From the NCBI RefSeq assembly GCF_036669915.1, contig NC_089324.1, positions 10,620,335-10,684,334 on the forward strand: a stretch of DNA of 64,000 bases, written 5' to 3'. Under the pieces are notes generated by a model, which did not search any database, was not told where the DNA came from, and worked only from the letters and a program-made list of their open reading frames with translations. Of the stretch, positions 20,400 to 32,339 are shown piece after piece. The translations under genes were made by a program, and so were the position numbers. Position 1 is the stretch's first letter, and the number at the start of each line of letters is the position of its first letter. The DNA is from Pocillopora verrucosa (lineage: Eukaryota > Cnidaria > Anthozoa > Scleractinia > Pocilloporidae).

Positions 20400-22528
20400 A
20401 TCCAAAGTGTACAAAGAAACATGAAGTAAGTTAAAACTTGATTGGCTGGCAAGTCAATCAGGCTGACGATTAATTTTGTCTTTAAGTGGGTAAGTCAATT
20501 CGATATTACGTACATAATTCGGTCAGTAAGTTCGGATATATGTACTCTGTGATGCTCTGGAAGGTGTCCTCCTGATCATTTAACTGTTTGTTGAAAACCT
20601 TAACTTTGAAAGGCTTTTCTCCAGTTTGTACCTTGTGGGGTAAGAACACTAATGACCTTAAACAACAATTGTAAACGATAGGATGCATTCCATGTCATTT
20701 GTGAGATTTACTTTGTATAGTACCGTATGCACTAGGTTTCAAAATTTTGTCTACTCTGCCAAAAATCTTGTTAAGTTTTATCTCCGCTTAATTATAAATT
20801 TGGTAATTATATATGCAACTGAAATATTTTATAACCGCAGGATCTATTACCTTGAAATCGAACACCTTTATTTCGATTCCGTTCGCATGAAAGCGCACGG
20901 TACATATGTTTACATTCAGCCGTCAATTCTTGAGAGAAAATGTTGCCTCGTCGTATAATTGCGTTCGACGAAGGAGAACGCATACTAATCGTGTCGTTTT
21001 TGGGGAAATCACTCTCGAGGGTTTTATGGACTAGTTCCAAGGGAATCGATCGTGATGCCATGCGATTTCAGGCATTGGGCGCCATTTTGGACTGGCTGGA
21101 TTGCTGACTTAGCTATGTGGCACAAATAGCCTCGATCTCACATGCAAATGTTTTCTTGGCCGCCTTGAGCTGAAGCCACCGATTTTTATTTCTCTGCGCA
21201 ATCAGTAAAATAAAATAAAAAACTTTTACTAGAGATCGAACGCACTATATCAATTTTTAATTATCACTAGTTATAGATTTTTTGGGTCCTTCATGTTGGT
21301 TTTAGTCTTCGCCAATCTTCATCTTTGTCTTCGTAGTTCGATTACTGTAGAGAGTGAGCTATTGTTGTATATTTCCCAAGTTTCTGGTCTGCAGCAATTT
21401 CCACTGATGACGGATATAAGCGATCCTCACAGCTATGAACACTACTGAACGAGTAGTTTGATAAGACCTGAAAAAATTCAGGCCCATAGGTCATGGTTCA
21501 AATCCCGTACGGGCCTGAATTTTTTTTAGGTCTTATTTCAACTACTCGTTCATTAGTGTTCATAGCTGCGAGGATCGCTTATATCCGTTTCTTCCCTGCA
21601 GCGCACATATATGATTTTGACATATTTCCAATCATTATTCCAAAATGTTTAACATAAATTTATTGCACTTCGGATGGGGACGCCAAGTTGATGCCCATGT
21701 TAGGGATACCAACACGGTGGCCATGAAGTAATGCAAACATTTGCTGTCTTGTTTCGTTTCTAAAGTAATTAGTAATCGATTTTGAAATTGCTAACATTCA
21801 TCTAAACACATTTACTAATCTTTCTTGTGCTCAGGGAATAAAATGTCCCACGATAGCTCATATTTTACAGCTTTCCTATGTGGAGCGAAGAAAAACCGAA
21901 ATTAGAAATGGCTCTATTTTCAAAATAGAGAACTGCACGATGCTGAAACCTTTCTGAAGGCTTCAGGGGTCTTTCGTCTCTCGGAGTTAAACCATAATAT
22001 CCCCTCTTATTTTGGATTCTTATGGTGGAAGACAAGTAAAAACCAAGGGTTGTGTTAGATTCGTGCTTCGAAAAAAACTTTTGAGTTTGTGTTGAATGTT
22101 TAAGTCAATACTAAGACCCCTGAGTTGTTCAATGGATAAGCAGCTTCTTCTCCGTCTTGACCTTAAATTTCTCGAGAGTCTTGGTACTTATCGGTTCCAC
22201 CTTAAAAGCTTTTATTTTTACCACTGTGTTCAAATTCAAGAAAAAGGCATCCATATTTTCGAAATTTTAATATCAGGAAATGAAACGTAAGCCGTGACAG
22301 AAAATTTGAAATGTCTGCGGGCAGCCGCCGTCCACCGGCATTTGCAAAACTGTAAGTACAACATCAGGGCAATGTCGTTTGAACAGTTCGATTTATTTCA
22401 TAAACTTGCTTTTGTTTTAACATCAAAATATCACAACAGCATTATAGCTGATGTTTCAAGCTAGCTAAAACAATGATTTTCCAGTATGGCCTAGATAAGT
22501 TAGGCGTAGCTGCCATGATACATGTTTC
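20400..22528. repeat. Array block A', unit 2
   Basis: Same landmarks as 1-1552, with extra sequence: a hairpin repeat at 21425-21600 and a conserved stretch 21940-22260 that is absent from copy 1 but present at 53540-53880. No gene called. Confidence 0.7.
21425..21600. repeat. Collapsed tRNA-like hairpin repeat
   Basis: Long inverted sequence: GCGATCCTCGCAGCTATGAACACTA near 21430 is complemented near 21560. The inner part keeps only the T-arm and 3' acceptor half of the tRNA-like element (GGTTCAAATCCCGTAC) and the AGGCCTGAATTTTTT tail. Confidence 0.8.
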
Positions 22529-25166
22529 TTAGTTCTTCGAAACTTTGTAAACGAACCCCCAGCAATCACTGGGCATGTCCTCGGCTGCAGAGAAAGGTGA
22601 AGACTCTTTGGACATGCATATCCAATCGCCAGCTTTCTCCAGCTCTGTCATCATTTCTTGATAGTGTTCTAATTCCCATTTCTTTATGTTGAAACAGAGG
22701 ACGCCATCTACAAAGAAGTTCACATAGGAATTTAGTGAGTTTCTTGTAAGGTTTTATCATGGGAAATTTCCATCCTTTTTCCTATTTGTCCATGTATTTA
22801 TTAGATTTAACTCACAGAGTTGGTTAACCCTTTCACTCTTTGGATCTCTTTTATGTCTGTCATTTAATTCCTATGATGTTAATTAGGAGAATTTGGTATT
22901 GGACTAACCAATAATAGCCTAATTGACATATTCTTTTGTTTTCCAATCACTTGTCTGCTTGATATCATATTAATACTGTAAGGAGAAATTCTGTCTTGGT
23001 CACTCATGGGAGTTAAAGGGTTAACCTACAAACTGTAATATCATCCAAAGAGAAGTTGAAGAGACCAGCTTGGGAGCGTGCTCTTGATACATCAAGAAAT
23101 TCTTTAAACGAATTTGCAGAGAGAACATTTGACCCCAGAAGAAGATTTACGGGTCAGATGCCGGATGTTTAGGGAATTTATCAAAAAGGGTGTTACGCGA
23201 GTCTTCACTACCAGATCTATCTCACGGTTTGAGTTTTCAAAAAACAAAAACAACCCAGCAAAAAAGAGAAGATTTGACCCCAGAAGAAGATTTACGGGTC
23301 AGATGCCGGATGTTTAGGGAATTTATCAAAAAGGGTGTTACGCGAGTCTTCACTACCAGATCTATCTCACGGTTTGAGTTTTCAAAAAACAAAAACAACC
23401 CAGCAAAAAACTTTTGATAGGATTTTACACGTTTTTTAAAAATCCTGATGTGTCTTCAATCTCAAATGATCTTTTTTTTTTTTCATTTTTGCTTAAAAAT
23501 ATTATTATTTCCTCAGAGGTTTATCAAAGTATGATGTTTAAAGGGTAGTGTCCGTTTTTGTTGTAGTTGTTTCTTTTTTTTACAGCGTTTGAAAGATTAA
23601 AAACATTGTGGGCAAATTTCTTCAACCACAGATGCTTTGAAACTGCGACTAAATGATTCTTTAGCGTCAAGTCTAACAATTAGCCACAGAACAGACTCCC
23701 CGAAGATATCCGTGCCTGTGCCTCGGTAAACTCCTGCGAAAGACCCACCAGTTTGAACCATTCTTATCATCTCCACGAAAGCAGAGGAGCCGATAAGCCC
23801 TGGAATGAGCGCCCCACCACAAATCAAAGCATCGAATTGCCCAGATTCAATCTGAGGTATCGGCTGGCCGTTCAAAGATGTGCAGATGAACTCAGTATAG
23901 ACCTCTTTCTTCTTTGCTTCCTTTAACATCTCAGCTGAGATGTCCAAAGCACATAGGTTGGTGTATCCGAGTTTTTTGAGCTCAACTCCTATAAGCCCTG
24001 TCCCAGCTCCAACGTCAATGATTTTGATCTGATCCATTGCCTTGTCCTGTTTAACTTCTTTAAGGGCGTTATGAAAAGATTCGGCCAGTGGCTTGAAATA
24101 TGAAGAGCGCGCCGCTGAATGTTCCTATATGATGAGAAAGTGCAAGCTGGTTATTAAGATTAGGTGTTCGATAACTACAACACTAGTCTAATATCGCCTT
24201 GGGCCCCTTTTCCTGGAGAGCTCTTGTAACTTTACGAACCCGAAAAGCTGATCTGTTTTCAATCAAAATCGAGATTTTGACCTAAAATTTTGAACTTAAA
24301 CTATGAAAATATTGGGTAACAAGGTACAATAAACTTTAGCTTTTGAGCTAATAAGATACATGAAAAACTTACTCAGTTCTGATTGGTTAAGATACATGAA
24401 GTTTTCAGGTAATTCAATGCAGAAGAGGGTTAATTCAGTGCAAAGAAGTAACAAACCAGACTGAACAATTCCCCGAACTGTTTAGCCGGACTTTGAACTT
24501 TTTTACGCCTTAAAGATCTGAAAATATCATTGTATGTTATTGTTTTGATCGTACGCGGCTGTTTTGACCAAACACACAATGTCACTTGCAGGGTTTGAAT
24601 AAATTATTTTTTCACTTAATGTGCGCGCTTTACTTCTGCATAATTTTGATAAACTATCTCTAGTTCCTAAGTCTTAATTAAGGGAATAATAGAGCAGTAT
24701 TTAGTAATTTTGAATAAATAAGCGCATGTAAATCTTTAAAAAGACCACAAATTGCACTCGCCCTAAGGGCGCGTGAAATTTTGTTTTGAAAACATTTACT
24801 CGTGCTCATTTATTCCAAATTGCATTTGAAATCATATGATTACCTATACTAACACTGCACCATTATTCCCTTAATTAAGATCTAGGAATGTTGCAGCAGG
24901 CTCGAATGTTCCAGTAGTACTGGAACATTCGAGAAACGCAACCCTGAATGATGGATAAGGTGTCTGGTGGGTCAAACGGCGATGTCCCACATGGTCCCCC
25001 AGACCATTATTATTATTATTTTACTATTTTAGAGTACCTCATCATATGTTGCTGACCGTGCAGCATAGATACGTTTGATTTCATCTTCGGTTGTTTCTTT
25101 GGTTATTTTTGCTGTTTTTTCTCCGAAATACTTCGTTAAGCTTGCTTTAAACTGCTTCTCATCCAT
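22529..25166 (-). CDS. METTL27: METTL27-like SAM-dependent methyltransferase, array copy 2
   Basis: Exons 25038-25166, 23749-24124 and 22529-22707, of exactly the same lengths and phases as copy 1, give 227 aa. Motif I reads DVGAGTGLIG (Ala to Val in the loop) and motif II LCALDIS is unchanged. Copy-specific changes include KQDKAMDQ before motif I and ALIPGLIG in place of ALITGRIG. The frame upstream of the start stays open to an ATG at 25331 and would add about 55 residues rich in Arg and Leu. I prefer the MDEK start because copy 1 has a stop there. Intron 2 holds a MITE and a 145-bp tandem duplication. Confidence 0.82.
22828..23020. mobile_element. 193-bp MITE with TTAA target
   Basis: Termini CCCTTTCACTC and GAGTTAAAGGG are inverted, with TTAA at 22824-22827 and 23021-23024. 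The site is empty in copies 1 and 4 and filled in copies 3 (33953-34033) and 5 (54413-54622). The TTAA target suggests piggyBac or Kolobok mobilisation; no coding capacity. Confidence 0.85.
23128..23408 (+). repeat. 145-bp direct tandem duplication in intron 2
   Basis: Two near-identical units starting at TTTGACCCCAGAAG (23128 and 23273). Other gene copies have a single unit, so this is a recent local duplication. Confidence 0.92.
24902..24935 (+). promoter_or_regulatory. Palindrome with heat-shock-element-like site, intron 1 copy 2
   Basis: 24902-24932 is a 31-base palindrome around a single G (arm TCGAATGTTCCAGTA). With the next bases it gives GAACATTCGAGAA, a perfect three-box HSE (24923-24935), and a GAATGTTC pair on the left. 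Confidence 0.45.
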
Positions 25167-25510
25167 TCTACATTGAGGAACAAAATGCAAAATGTCATAT
25201 GCACTCGTCTGATGAAGGCTTTTATTATGTGAAGTGCGGTGCTTTGTAATGATTTTCAGCCCTGAGAAAAGCCTTAACAGCACACGTGCAAAATTACCAA
25301 AATTTTTTTTACATGAGCTTGTTATCGCCAATCAGCGTCAATCGCCTTTTGCACCACTTTTTAAGGTTGAGGATCGACTGGCAAAGCCATCCTTGGAAGA
25401 CGAGTTTAACAAAAGCAATTCATTTCCCACCCACGTTCCTACCCAAGCTGTTCTTTGAGTAACAAGTTGAAAAAATTCATAGCTTAACCTTCTAGCTGGT
25501 AGCGAGCAAT

Positions 25511-26008
25511 GAATAATAATAATAATAATAATAATAATAGTAATAATAATAATAACGGTTTATGATCGGCACATCCATGGTATAGCTCTTCGCCTGATAT
25601 AAGATAAAAAAAATAAATAAATAATAAATAAAAATACATAAATCTGAATTATGAATTTGCAAAAAGCTAGGTTATAAACAGTAAAATGTAATTATACAAT
25701 ATATACATTATTTAAAACTAGGCAAGAAATTATTCCGCCTTATTCCGGCAGCGCTCCCTTAAAATACATAATGTTTGCTTACTGGAGGATTTTAAATTAT
25801 CATTGCATTTAACATTGGATGGCAGAGAATTGAAGAGAGCTGCCGCGTTATACTGAAAAGTGTCCAAGGCATCGGGAATGACTAGATTTATGGTACTTGA
25901 TGACCGTAAATTTCTAGCATGTTTTACTTGCTCTGGGCCAATCAGGAGAGTACATAGCTTTGTGTGCGGCCTTTAGAACGTGGCATTCTCTACGTTCTTT
26001 CATGTATA
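25511..26008 (-). mobile_element. 5'-truncated LINE 3' end with (ATT)n tail
   Basis: The minus strand encodes the end of a LINE RT protein (VIPDALDTF, AALFNSLPSNVK) followed by a 3' tail that appears as (AAT)n at 25511-25555. It interrupts the array between GAATAA and CTGCAGTG, which are contiguous at 41483, with a short ATAA duplication. It is only in unit 2, so it is younger than the array. Confidence 0.65.
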
Positions 26009-26011
26009 ACT

Positions 26012-26330
26012 GCAGTGATTTACAGAGTTGAAGGTTCTGAATAATACAAAGTACAAAGTTGAATTTAAAGTGTGTAACAAAACGCTGATTGGACAAAACA
26101 TACAATAGTAACAGAACAACGTATGCATTTACAAGGAAAGTTTTAAATTAACACGATAAAGGTGATGATTAAGTGTAGGTCTCTCCCATTGAGTCTGGAT
26201 ACCTTCTTTGATTTTAAGTTGAAAAGTTGTGGATTCGTGATCTAAGATGTTAAAACACTCATCAGAACAGAGAGTGCGACATTGTGGAGAATTATGTAGA
26301 TGTCGGAAAATGAGAGAGGTCCTATCAACA
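26012..26330 (-). mobile_element. Penelope-like element remnant, GIY-YIG C-terminus
   Basis: The minus-strand frame reads HNSPQCRTLCSDECF, ILDHESTTFQLKIKE and WERPTLNHH before a stop, the usual end of Penelope GIY-YIG endonucleases, then 3' sequence with GTATTATTCAGAAC. A second, inverted 3' repeat starts at 26330 (TTTGTTACACAC), making a head-to-head pair. Confidence 0.7.
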
Positions 26331-27560
26331 CTTTGTTACACACTTTAAATTCAACCTTATACTCTGTATTATTCAGAACTGAAGATGACAGAAGAACATG
26401 TTTTTAAAGAGTTAAATGTCCTTTATAAAACAGCTAAAGCTAATCTTCACGTCAAGTGCATTTCTTCACCGCAGACAAAACAAACCTTATTACTGGTATC
26501 AATGTTTCAGTTCAACTTAACATAAATTTGTCTCAAAATCCTAACCTCTTCTTATAGTATTTCCGAAATTGTGGGAGGCAAATACACGGTCGATGGTGTT
26601 AGATTTTTAAGGTGAACAAAACACGACAATCAGAAAAACAATCATACAACGGAATATATCAAGGACAAGGTGTTCACCATACAACACTAATTTCTGGTTA
26701 CCATGTATCTATGGCAAAAAACCATGTATCATCGGAAAAACCAAGAAAACTTCATTGTATTTGCTTTCACTCCTCTTTAATGCTTCATAGTACTTTGGAA
26801 TGGAAGTACAATGTAATTTTAAATGTTCATCGAAATTACAGTTTCAACGGCGACTATTTTCATACTAATGATGTTGCGAACATCACATTAAATGAGCAAA
26901 AAAAATATACGTTACTGAAGAGTTCAGAATAATGTTGGGTCGCAATTAAGGAGGAAACTATGTGCTGTCAAGCCCACTCTGGCTAATTTCTTTGACTCTT
27001 ATAATTTGATTCTCTCAGAATACTTTTTACTGACCCCTCCCTAAATTGTGCTTGTGATTTGTTCATCGAAATTACAGTTTCAAGGTTACTATTTTCGTAC
27101 TAATAATGTTGCGAACATGACATTAGCTGGGCAAAATAATAATAATAAGTTACTGAAGAGTTCTGAATAATGTTGGGTCGCACTTAAGGAGGAAACTATG
27201 TGCTGTCAAGTCCACCATACTCGGCGAAAGGTACCAAGTACTCTCGATCTGCCTTCCTCGGTTCTCTAATACACAATCAATTCTACTTACATCCAATTTT
27301 ACCCCACTCTGTGGAACTCTGGTTAATTTCTTCGACTCTTACAATTTGATTCTCTCTGAATACTCTTTGCTGACCTCTCCCTGATTTGTGCTGTGCATGC
27401 TACAAAATGAACAATGAAGTACATGCTTATATAGTCCCTATCGATAGGCATGGGCGGACATGCCAATCAACTGGCCTTGATTGGTTATTTTAGACTACGA
27501 CAATGACTCAAGCATGGCGAATCTATATCGGGTCACTTAAACGCAAAGAATTCTGACATT
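26331..27560. repeat. Array block B, unit 2 (partly duplicated)
   Basis: It starts with the inverted Penelope 3' repeat (its hammerhead-like core has lost the second stem half) and continues into unrecognised sequence. 26990-27200 repeats about 200 bp internally. Frames are short and not conserved. Confidence 0.6.
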
Positions 27561-29890
27561 TTTTGCTCATAAATTGTATATTTAGTGTTTCTTTAAATAA
27601 AGCTTTTGCCACAAAATATTTAATTGCAATATTTGCCTCGCCTTATAATCATAGTTTTCGATTAGCACGTGGTATTTTGTTAAACCTCCAATGTGCAAAC
27701 CGATTTTGTAATCTGATCACCAAGTATTCTGTATTAGTTTTTTCCACCATTTTCATAAAAATGTTAGATAAATGTTAGAGAATATTCGAAGATCAGATTT
27801 GAAAATACTTAAAAGTACATTTTGTCTGTAACTATCATTCTTTCTAGTTTCAGAATAAGCTGTCTCTAAATGCCCTGCAACCAGGTACGTTCTAAAATAG
27901 ACAGAGTGTATGGCAGTCAGACATTTTCACAGAATTTCCACCGAAAGGTTCTTTCAAACTTGTTAAGATTATCAGATGTTTGTTTAGAAATGTCAAAGAC
28001 AGTTGGCTTTTAGTGGAAAAATTCTCTGTGCTGTGCAGCCTATAACATCGCTCGGTTGTCGACAATTTGTACGCTTCTGATCAGATTGCCGGGCACGGTA
28101 AAGCCCGGCGGTCAGAATTTTTAAAGTGCCATTAAATGGTTCCATTCTCCGTTCTCCATTGATCAAAATCTTATTTAAAAGTACTACAGAATACTTGGCG
28201 ATAAGATTTTAAAATGCTAAAATGTCAAAGACTAATTTGGCTTTTAGTGGACAAATTCTCCGTGCTGTGCAGCCAATAGTATCGCTCGGTTGTCGACACT
28301 TTGCAATTGTACGCTTAAGATCAGATTGGGGGGCACGGTCTCGAATAGACCAAATGCCCGGCAGTCAGAATTTTCCAAAGTGCCACTAAATGGTTCCATT
28401 CTCCAATGATCAAAATGTTAGATGAAAATAGTACAGAATACTTGGCGATAAGATTTTAAAATACTCAAAAGTACATTTTGGCTAAAACTATTGTTTGTTT
28501 TAGTTTAAGAGCTAGTTGTTAAACCGTTATTTCCTAAGAGCTCTTTTTAGTAAAACTTCGATTTATGTTACATTTATGAAGCGCCGTTTTTTCCCAAAAG
28601 TTTTAAATTGCAAGAAAACAATATCCAAACGACTGCGTTTACGTTGTCTTAAAACAATTGGTTCATACGTGCGTTCATGGAGACATGGAGCGCGTGGAAA
28701 GATTTTAAATGACGCCTCGAGCAACTTCTCTTTCTCTGTCTCCCGTTTATCGGCCATGAGCGCACGCTAAAGTATGAACCATTTGTTGATTCAAAGTGAC
28801 AGTATGGTAAACTAGTGGATACCATGTATAGAACATAAAGATATCAGATGTTGGAAGAAAATATCATGAAAAGGAATTGATTTAATCGACGGTTTTTTAT
28901 ATCTCTGCTTCAATAAACTTGTGGAGTGATGGTCTTAAATCTGTTCATGGACGCACAGCTGTCATGGACGCACAGCTGCTTGGGTTGATCAATCAAATCT
29001 TTGTTTCACTAGACAGAGTGGGTTGACTAATCTCATGTTATGACTATATTTGGTCATGGACAATTGACACCAGGTTCATTGGCCTAACAATTTTGGGTGA
29101 GTGGTACTGTAGGCACGCATTTTTATCGCAGTATTTGTTTGTTATTAAAACGCGATATGAGTTAAGTGCAAGTGGGAACACCACTGCCGCCACGGTACAC
29201 ACCATCAAAGGCAAAAATTCCGATTACAAATTTGTCAGTTAAGAGTGAGGCGTACTCTGAAGTGAAGAAACCTTGAATGACCTTCATAGCGACAATGTTC
29301 AGGTGGCTATTATCTTAAAGGGTCACGTGACAGACTCTGTCTCAGAGTGTACATGAATTAGCCAGATCAAAGAATCTAGAAAGAACTGTAAATAACAAAG
29401 CTGCCACTTGTTACGCCCTTATGTCAAGTATTGTTTAAAAGTTATGCTCTTTCAGAATTCCCAGGTTATCCAGGACATCGTTTAAAACATTTGAAGAGAA
29501 AGCTTGCGAAATTGGAAGTAAAGCCCAGTTCTGATTACTCAAACGCTTGCTCGTGGGTTTCCGTCATTTATGTATACCGTAGGGTATACCCCAGATGCCT
29601 TTAGAAGGTAACAGCCCAAATCTGAAATATGTTGAAAGACCAAATTTTGTTTTTCTAGCACAGATTTCAGTTTTCTTTGTAAGTGACTTCTTCTTTCTTT
29701 ATTATATCTTGGAATTTTCTAACGTTAACGTTTGAAGAATTCTTTTGAGAGCGTAGATTTCTTTCAAGCCTACGAAATATACTGTTCAAAACAAGTTAAG
29801 TGTCCTCGTATATCCAACGTTTTATTAACATGACACAAATATCAATTCTACATTTATAAAGTCATTTCAATCTGGTTATGAGATTTTCGT
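27561..29890 (+). repeat. Array blocks C-D-E-F, second set in unit 2
   Basis: C region with the 28065-28110 hairpin (GCCGGGC/GCCCGGC), D with an internal deletion near 28970, E near 29500 with a one-base loss (frameshift) and a truncated F near 29830. It joins directly to another C block at 29890. Confidence 0.65.
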
Positions 29891-32300
29891 AATCTGATCA
29901 GCAAGTAATCTGTATTAGTTTTTCTACCATTTTTATAAAAATGTTAGATAAAAATATTAGAGAATACTCGAAGATCAGATTTCAAAATACTTAAATGTAC
30001 ATTTTGGCTATAACTATAATTTTTTCTAGTTTCAGAATACGCTGTCTCTAAATGCCCTTCAACCAGGTACGTTCTAAAATAGATGAAATGTCTGGCAGTC
30101 AGATATTTTCCCAGAATTTCCACCGAAAGGTTCTTTCAAACTTGTTAAGATTATCAGATGTTTGTTTAGAAATGTCAAAGACAGTTGGCTTTTAGTGGAA
30201 AAATTCTCTGTGCTGTGCAGCCTATAACATCGCTCGGTTGTCGACAATTTGTACGCTTCTGATCAGATTGCCGGGCACGGTAAAGCCCGGCGGTCAGAAT
30301 TTTTAAAGTGCCATTAAATGGTTCCATTCTCCGTCCTCCATTGATCAAAATCCTAGATAAAAGTACTACAGAATACTTGGCGATAAGATTTTAAAATGCT
30401 AAAAAGTACATTTTGGCTAAAGCTATTATTTATTTTAGTTTAAGAGCAAGTTATTAAACCGTTATTTCTTTAGAGATTTTTTTAGTAAAAATTTGATCTG
30501 TTTTGCATTTATCAAGCGCCGTCTTTTCCCAAAAGATTTAAATTCCAAGAAAACCATATATATATACAACTGCGTTTACGTTGTTTTAAAACACCTGGTT
30601 CATACGTGCGTTCATGGAGACATGGAGCGCGTGGAAAGTTTTCAAACGACGCCTCGAGCAACTTCTCTGTCGCTGTCTAAACTTCCCGTATATCGGCCAT
30701 GAGCGCACGCTAAAGTATAAAGTAATTGTTACTTCAAAATGACAGTATGGTTAACTAGTGGATACCCTGTATAGAACATATGGAAGAAAATATCATGAAA
30801 AGGAATTGATTGAATCAACGGTTTTTGATATCTCTGCTTCAATAAGCTTGTGGAGTGATGGCTTTGAATCTGTTCATGGGTGCACAGCTGTCTTGAGGTT
30901 GCGACGTTTGAGAGTCGTGTAGCCGAACTAAAACCATGTGTACCTGATCTAGAAATGTATTCAAGCGAACAGCTTCAGAATCATGCGGTCAAGTCGGTCA
31001 CAGCTGCCTGGGTTAATTAATCAAAATCTTTGTTTCACTGCACAGGGGGGGATTGACTAATCTCATGTTATGACTATATTTGGTCATGGATGATTGAAAT
31101 CAGGTTCGTTGGCCTGACAATTTTGGTGGATGGTACTGTAGGCACGCATTTTTTTCGCAGTATTTGTTTGTTATTACAACACAATATGAGTTAAGTGCAA
31201 GTAGGAACACCACTGCCGCCACGGTACACACCATCAAAGACAAAATTTCATTTGGAATTTGTCAGTTAGGAGGGTGACGTTCTCTGAAGTGAAAAGACCT
31301 TGAATGACCTTCATAACGATCAGTTACCTTTTATATTAAAGGGTCACGTGACAGACTCTGTGGCAGAGTGTACATGAATTATCAAGGAATCTAGAAAGAA
31401 CTGTCAATAACAGAGCTGCCACTTTCCATGCCCTTATGTCTAGTATCGTTTAAAAGTTATGTTAGTCCGAATTCCAAGGTAATCCAGAGAACTTTCTAAA
31501 ACATTTGCAGAGAGAGCTTACAAAACTGGATGCAAGACCCAGTTCTGATAACTCGATCGACCGCTTGCCCGTAGGATTCCGTCATTCATGTATACCGTAG
31601 GGTATACCCCCAGATAGCTTTAGAAGATAACAGCACAAATCTGAAATATGTTGAAAGACCAAATTTTGTTTTTCTAACACACATTTCAGTTGTCTTTGTA
31701 AGTGACGTCTTCTTTCTTTATTACATGTAACGAATTTTCTAACGTTAACGTTTGAAGTATTCTTTCGGAGAGCGTAGATTTTTTTCAAGCCTACGAAATT
31801 TACTGTTCAAAGCAGGTAAAGTGTCCTCGTATATCCAACGTTTTATGAACATGTAACACAACTATGTATCACATGCTTCGTTGCACCAACATGTATTACC
31901 GCATTATTGTTCGGACCTTTGTAAAATTTACACCTTTGCACGCCTTGTTCATATTTAGTGATTGCAATACATTAAATATTCAGTTTTGGACATGTAACAG
32001 AAGCGTGAACAAACACGACACAGATATCAATTCTGCACTTATAAAGTCATTTCAGTTTGGTTCTGAGATTTCTTTCATTCATATGACCGCTGCGTCTGCA
32101 TTGCTGGAATCTCTTCAGAAGAAAATGGAGCTGCTCAGAATATTCCTAAATGTGAGTGGTAACTTGACCTTCACAGAGAAAAATTTCAATATTTCACAAG
32201 TTCTTTACTATTTATTTACAGCACGGTTAACCTAAGATCGATTCGTCTTCTATTTTTCTCGTAAGATTCAATTATTTTATTTGCTTATTGTTAATTTTAA
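29891..32300 (+). repeat. Array blocks C-D-E-F, duplicated set
   Basis: Near-copy of the preceding set. E (about 31510-31700) has an extra ATCGACC-type insertion and is frameshifted. F (32010-32151) is intact with its GTGAGT donor and has extra sequence before it (see next). Confidence 0.65.
31860..32151 (+). other. Long form of exon-like block F
   Basis: Here the frame stays open from about 31864 through SDCNTLNIQFWTCNRS into KHDTDINSAL, to a GTGAGT donor at 32152. About 150 bp (31856-32008) is missing from the other F copies, where GAACACGAC is continuous. Either this keeps more of an old exon or it is an insertion. Unrecognised. Confidence 0.4.
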
Positions 32301-32339
32301 GGTAACATATCGTGAAAATCCAAAGTGTTGCAAAATGGA

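Noticed and set aside
25314..25331. ATG at 25329-25331 as the start of methyltransferase copy 2
   Set aside because: The extension is closed by a stop in copy 1 and varies more than the MDEK start onwards, so the internal ATG was chosen; the alternative is listed as a finding.
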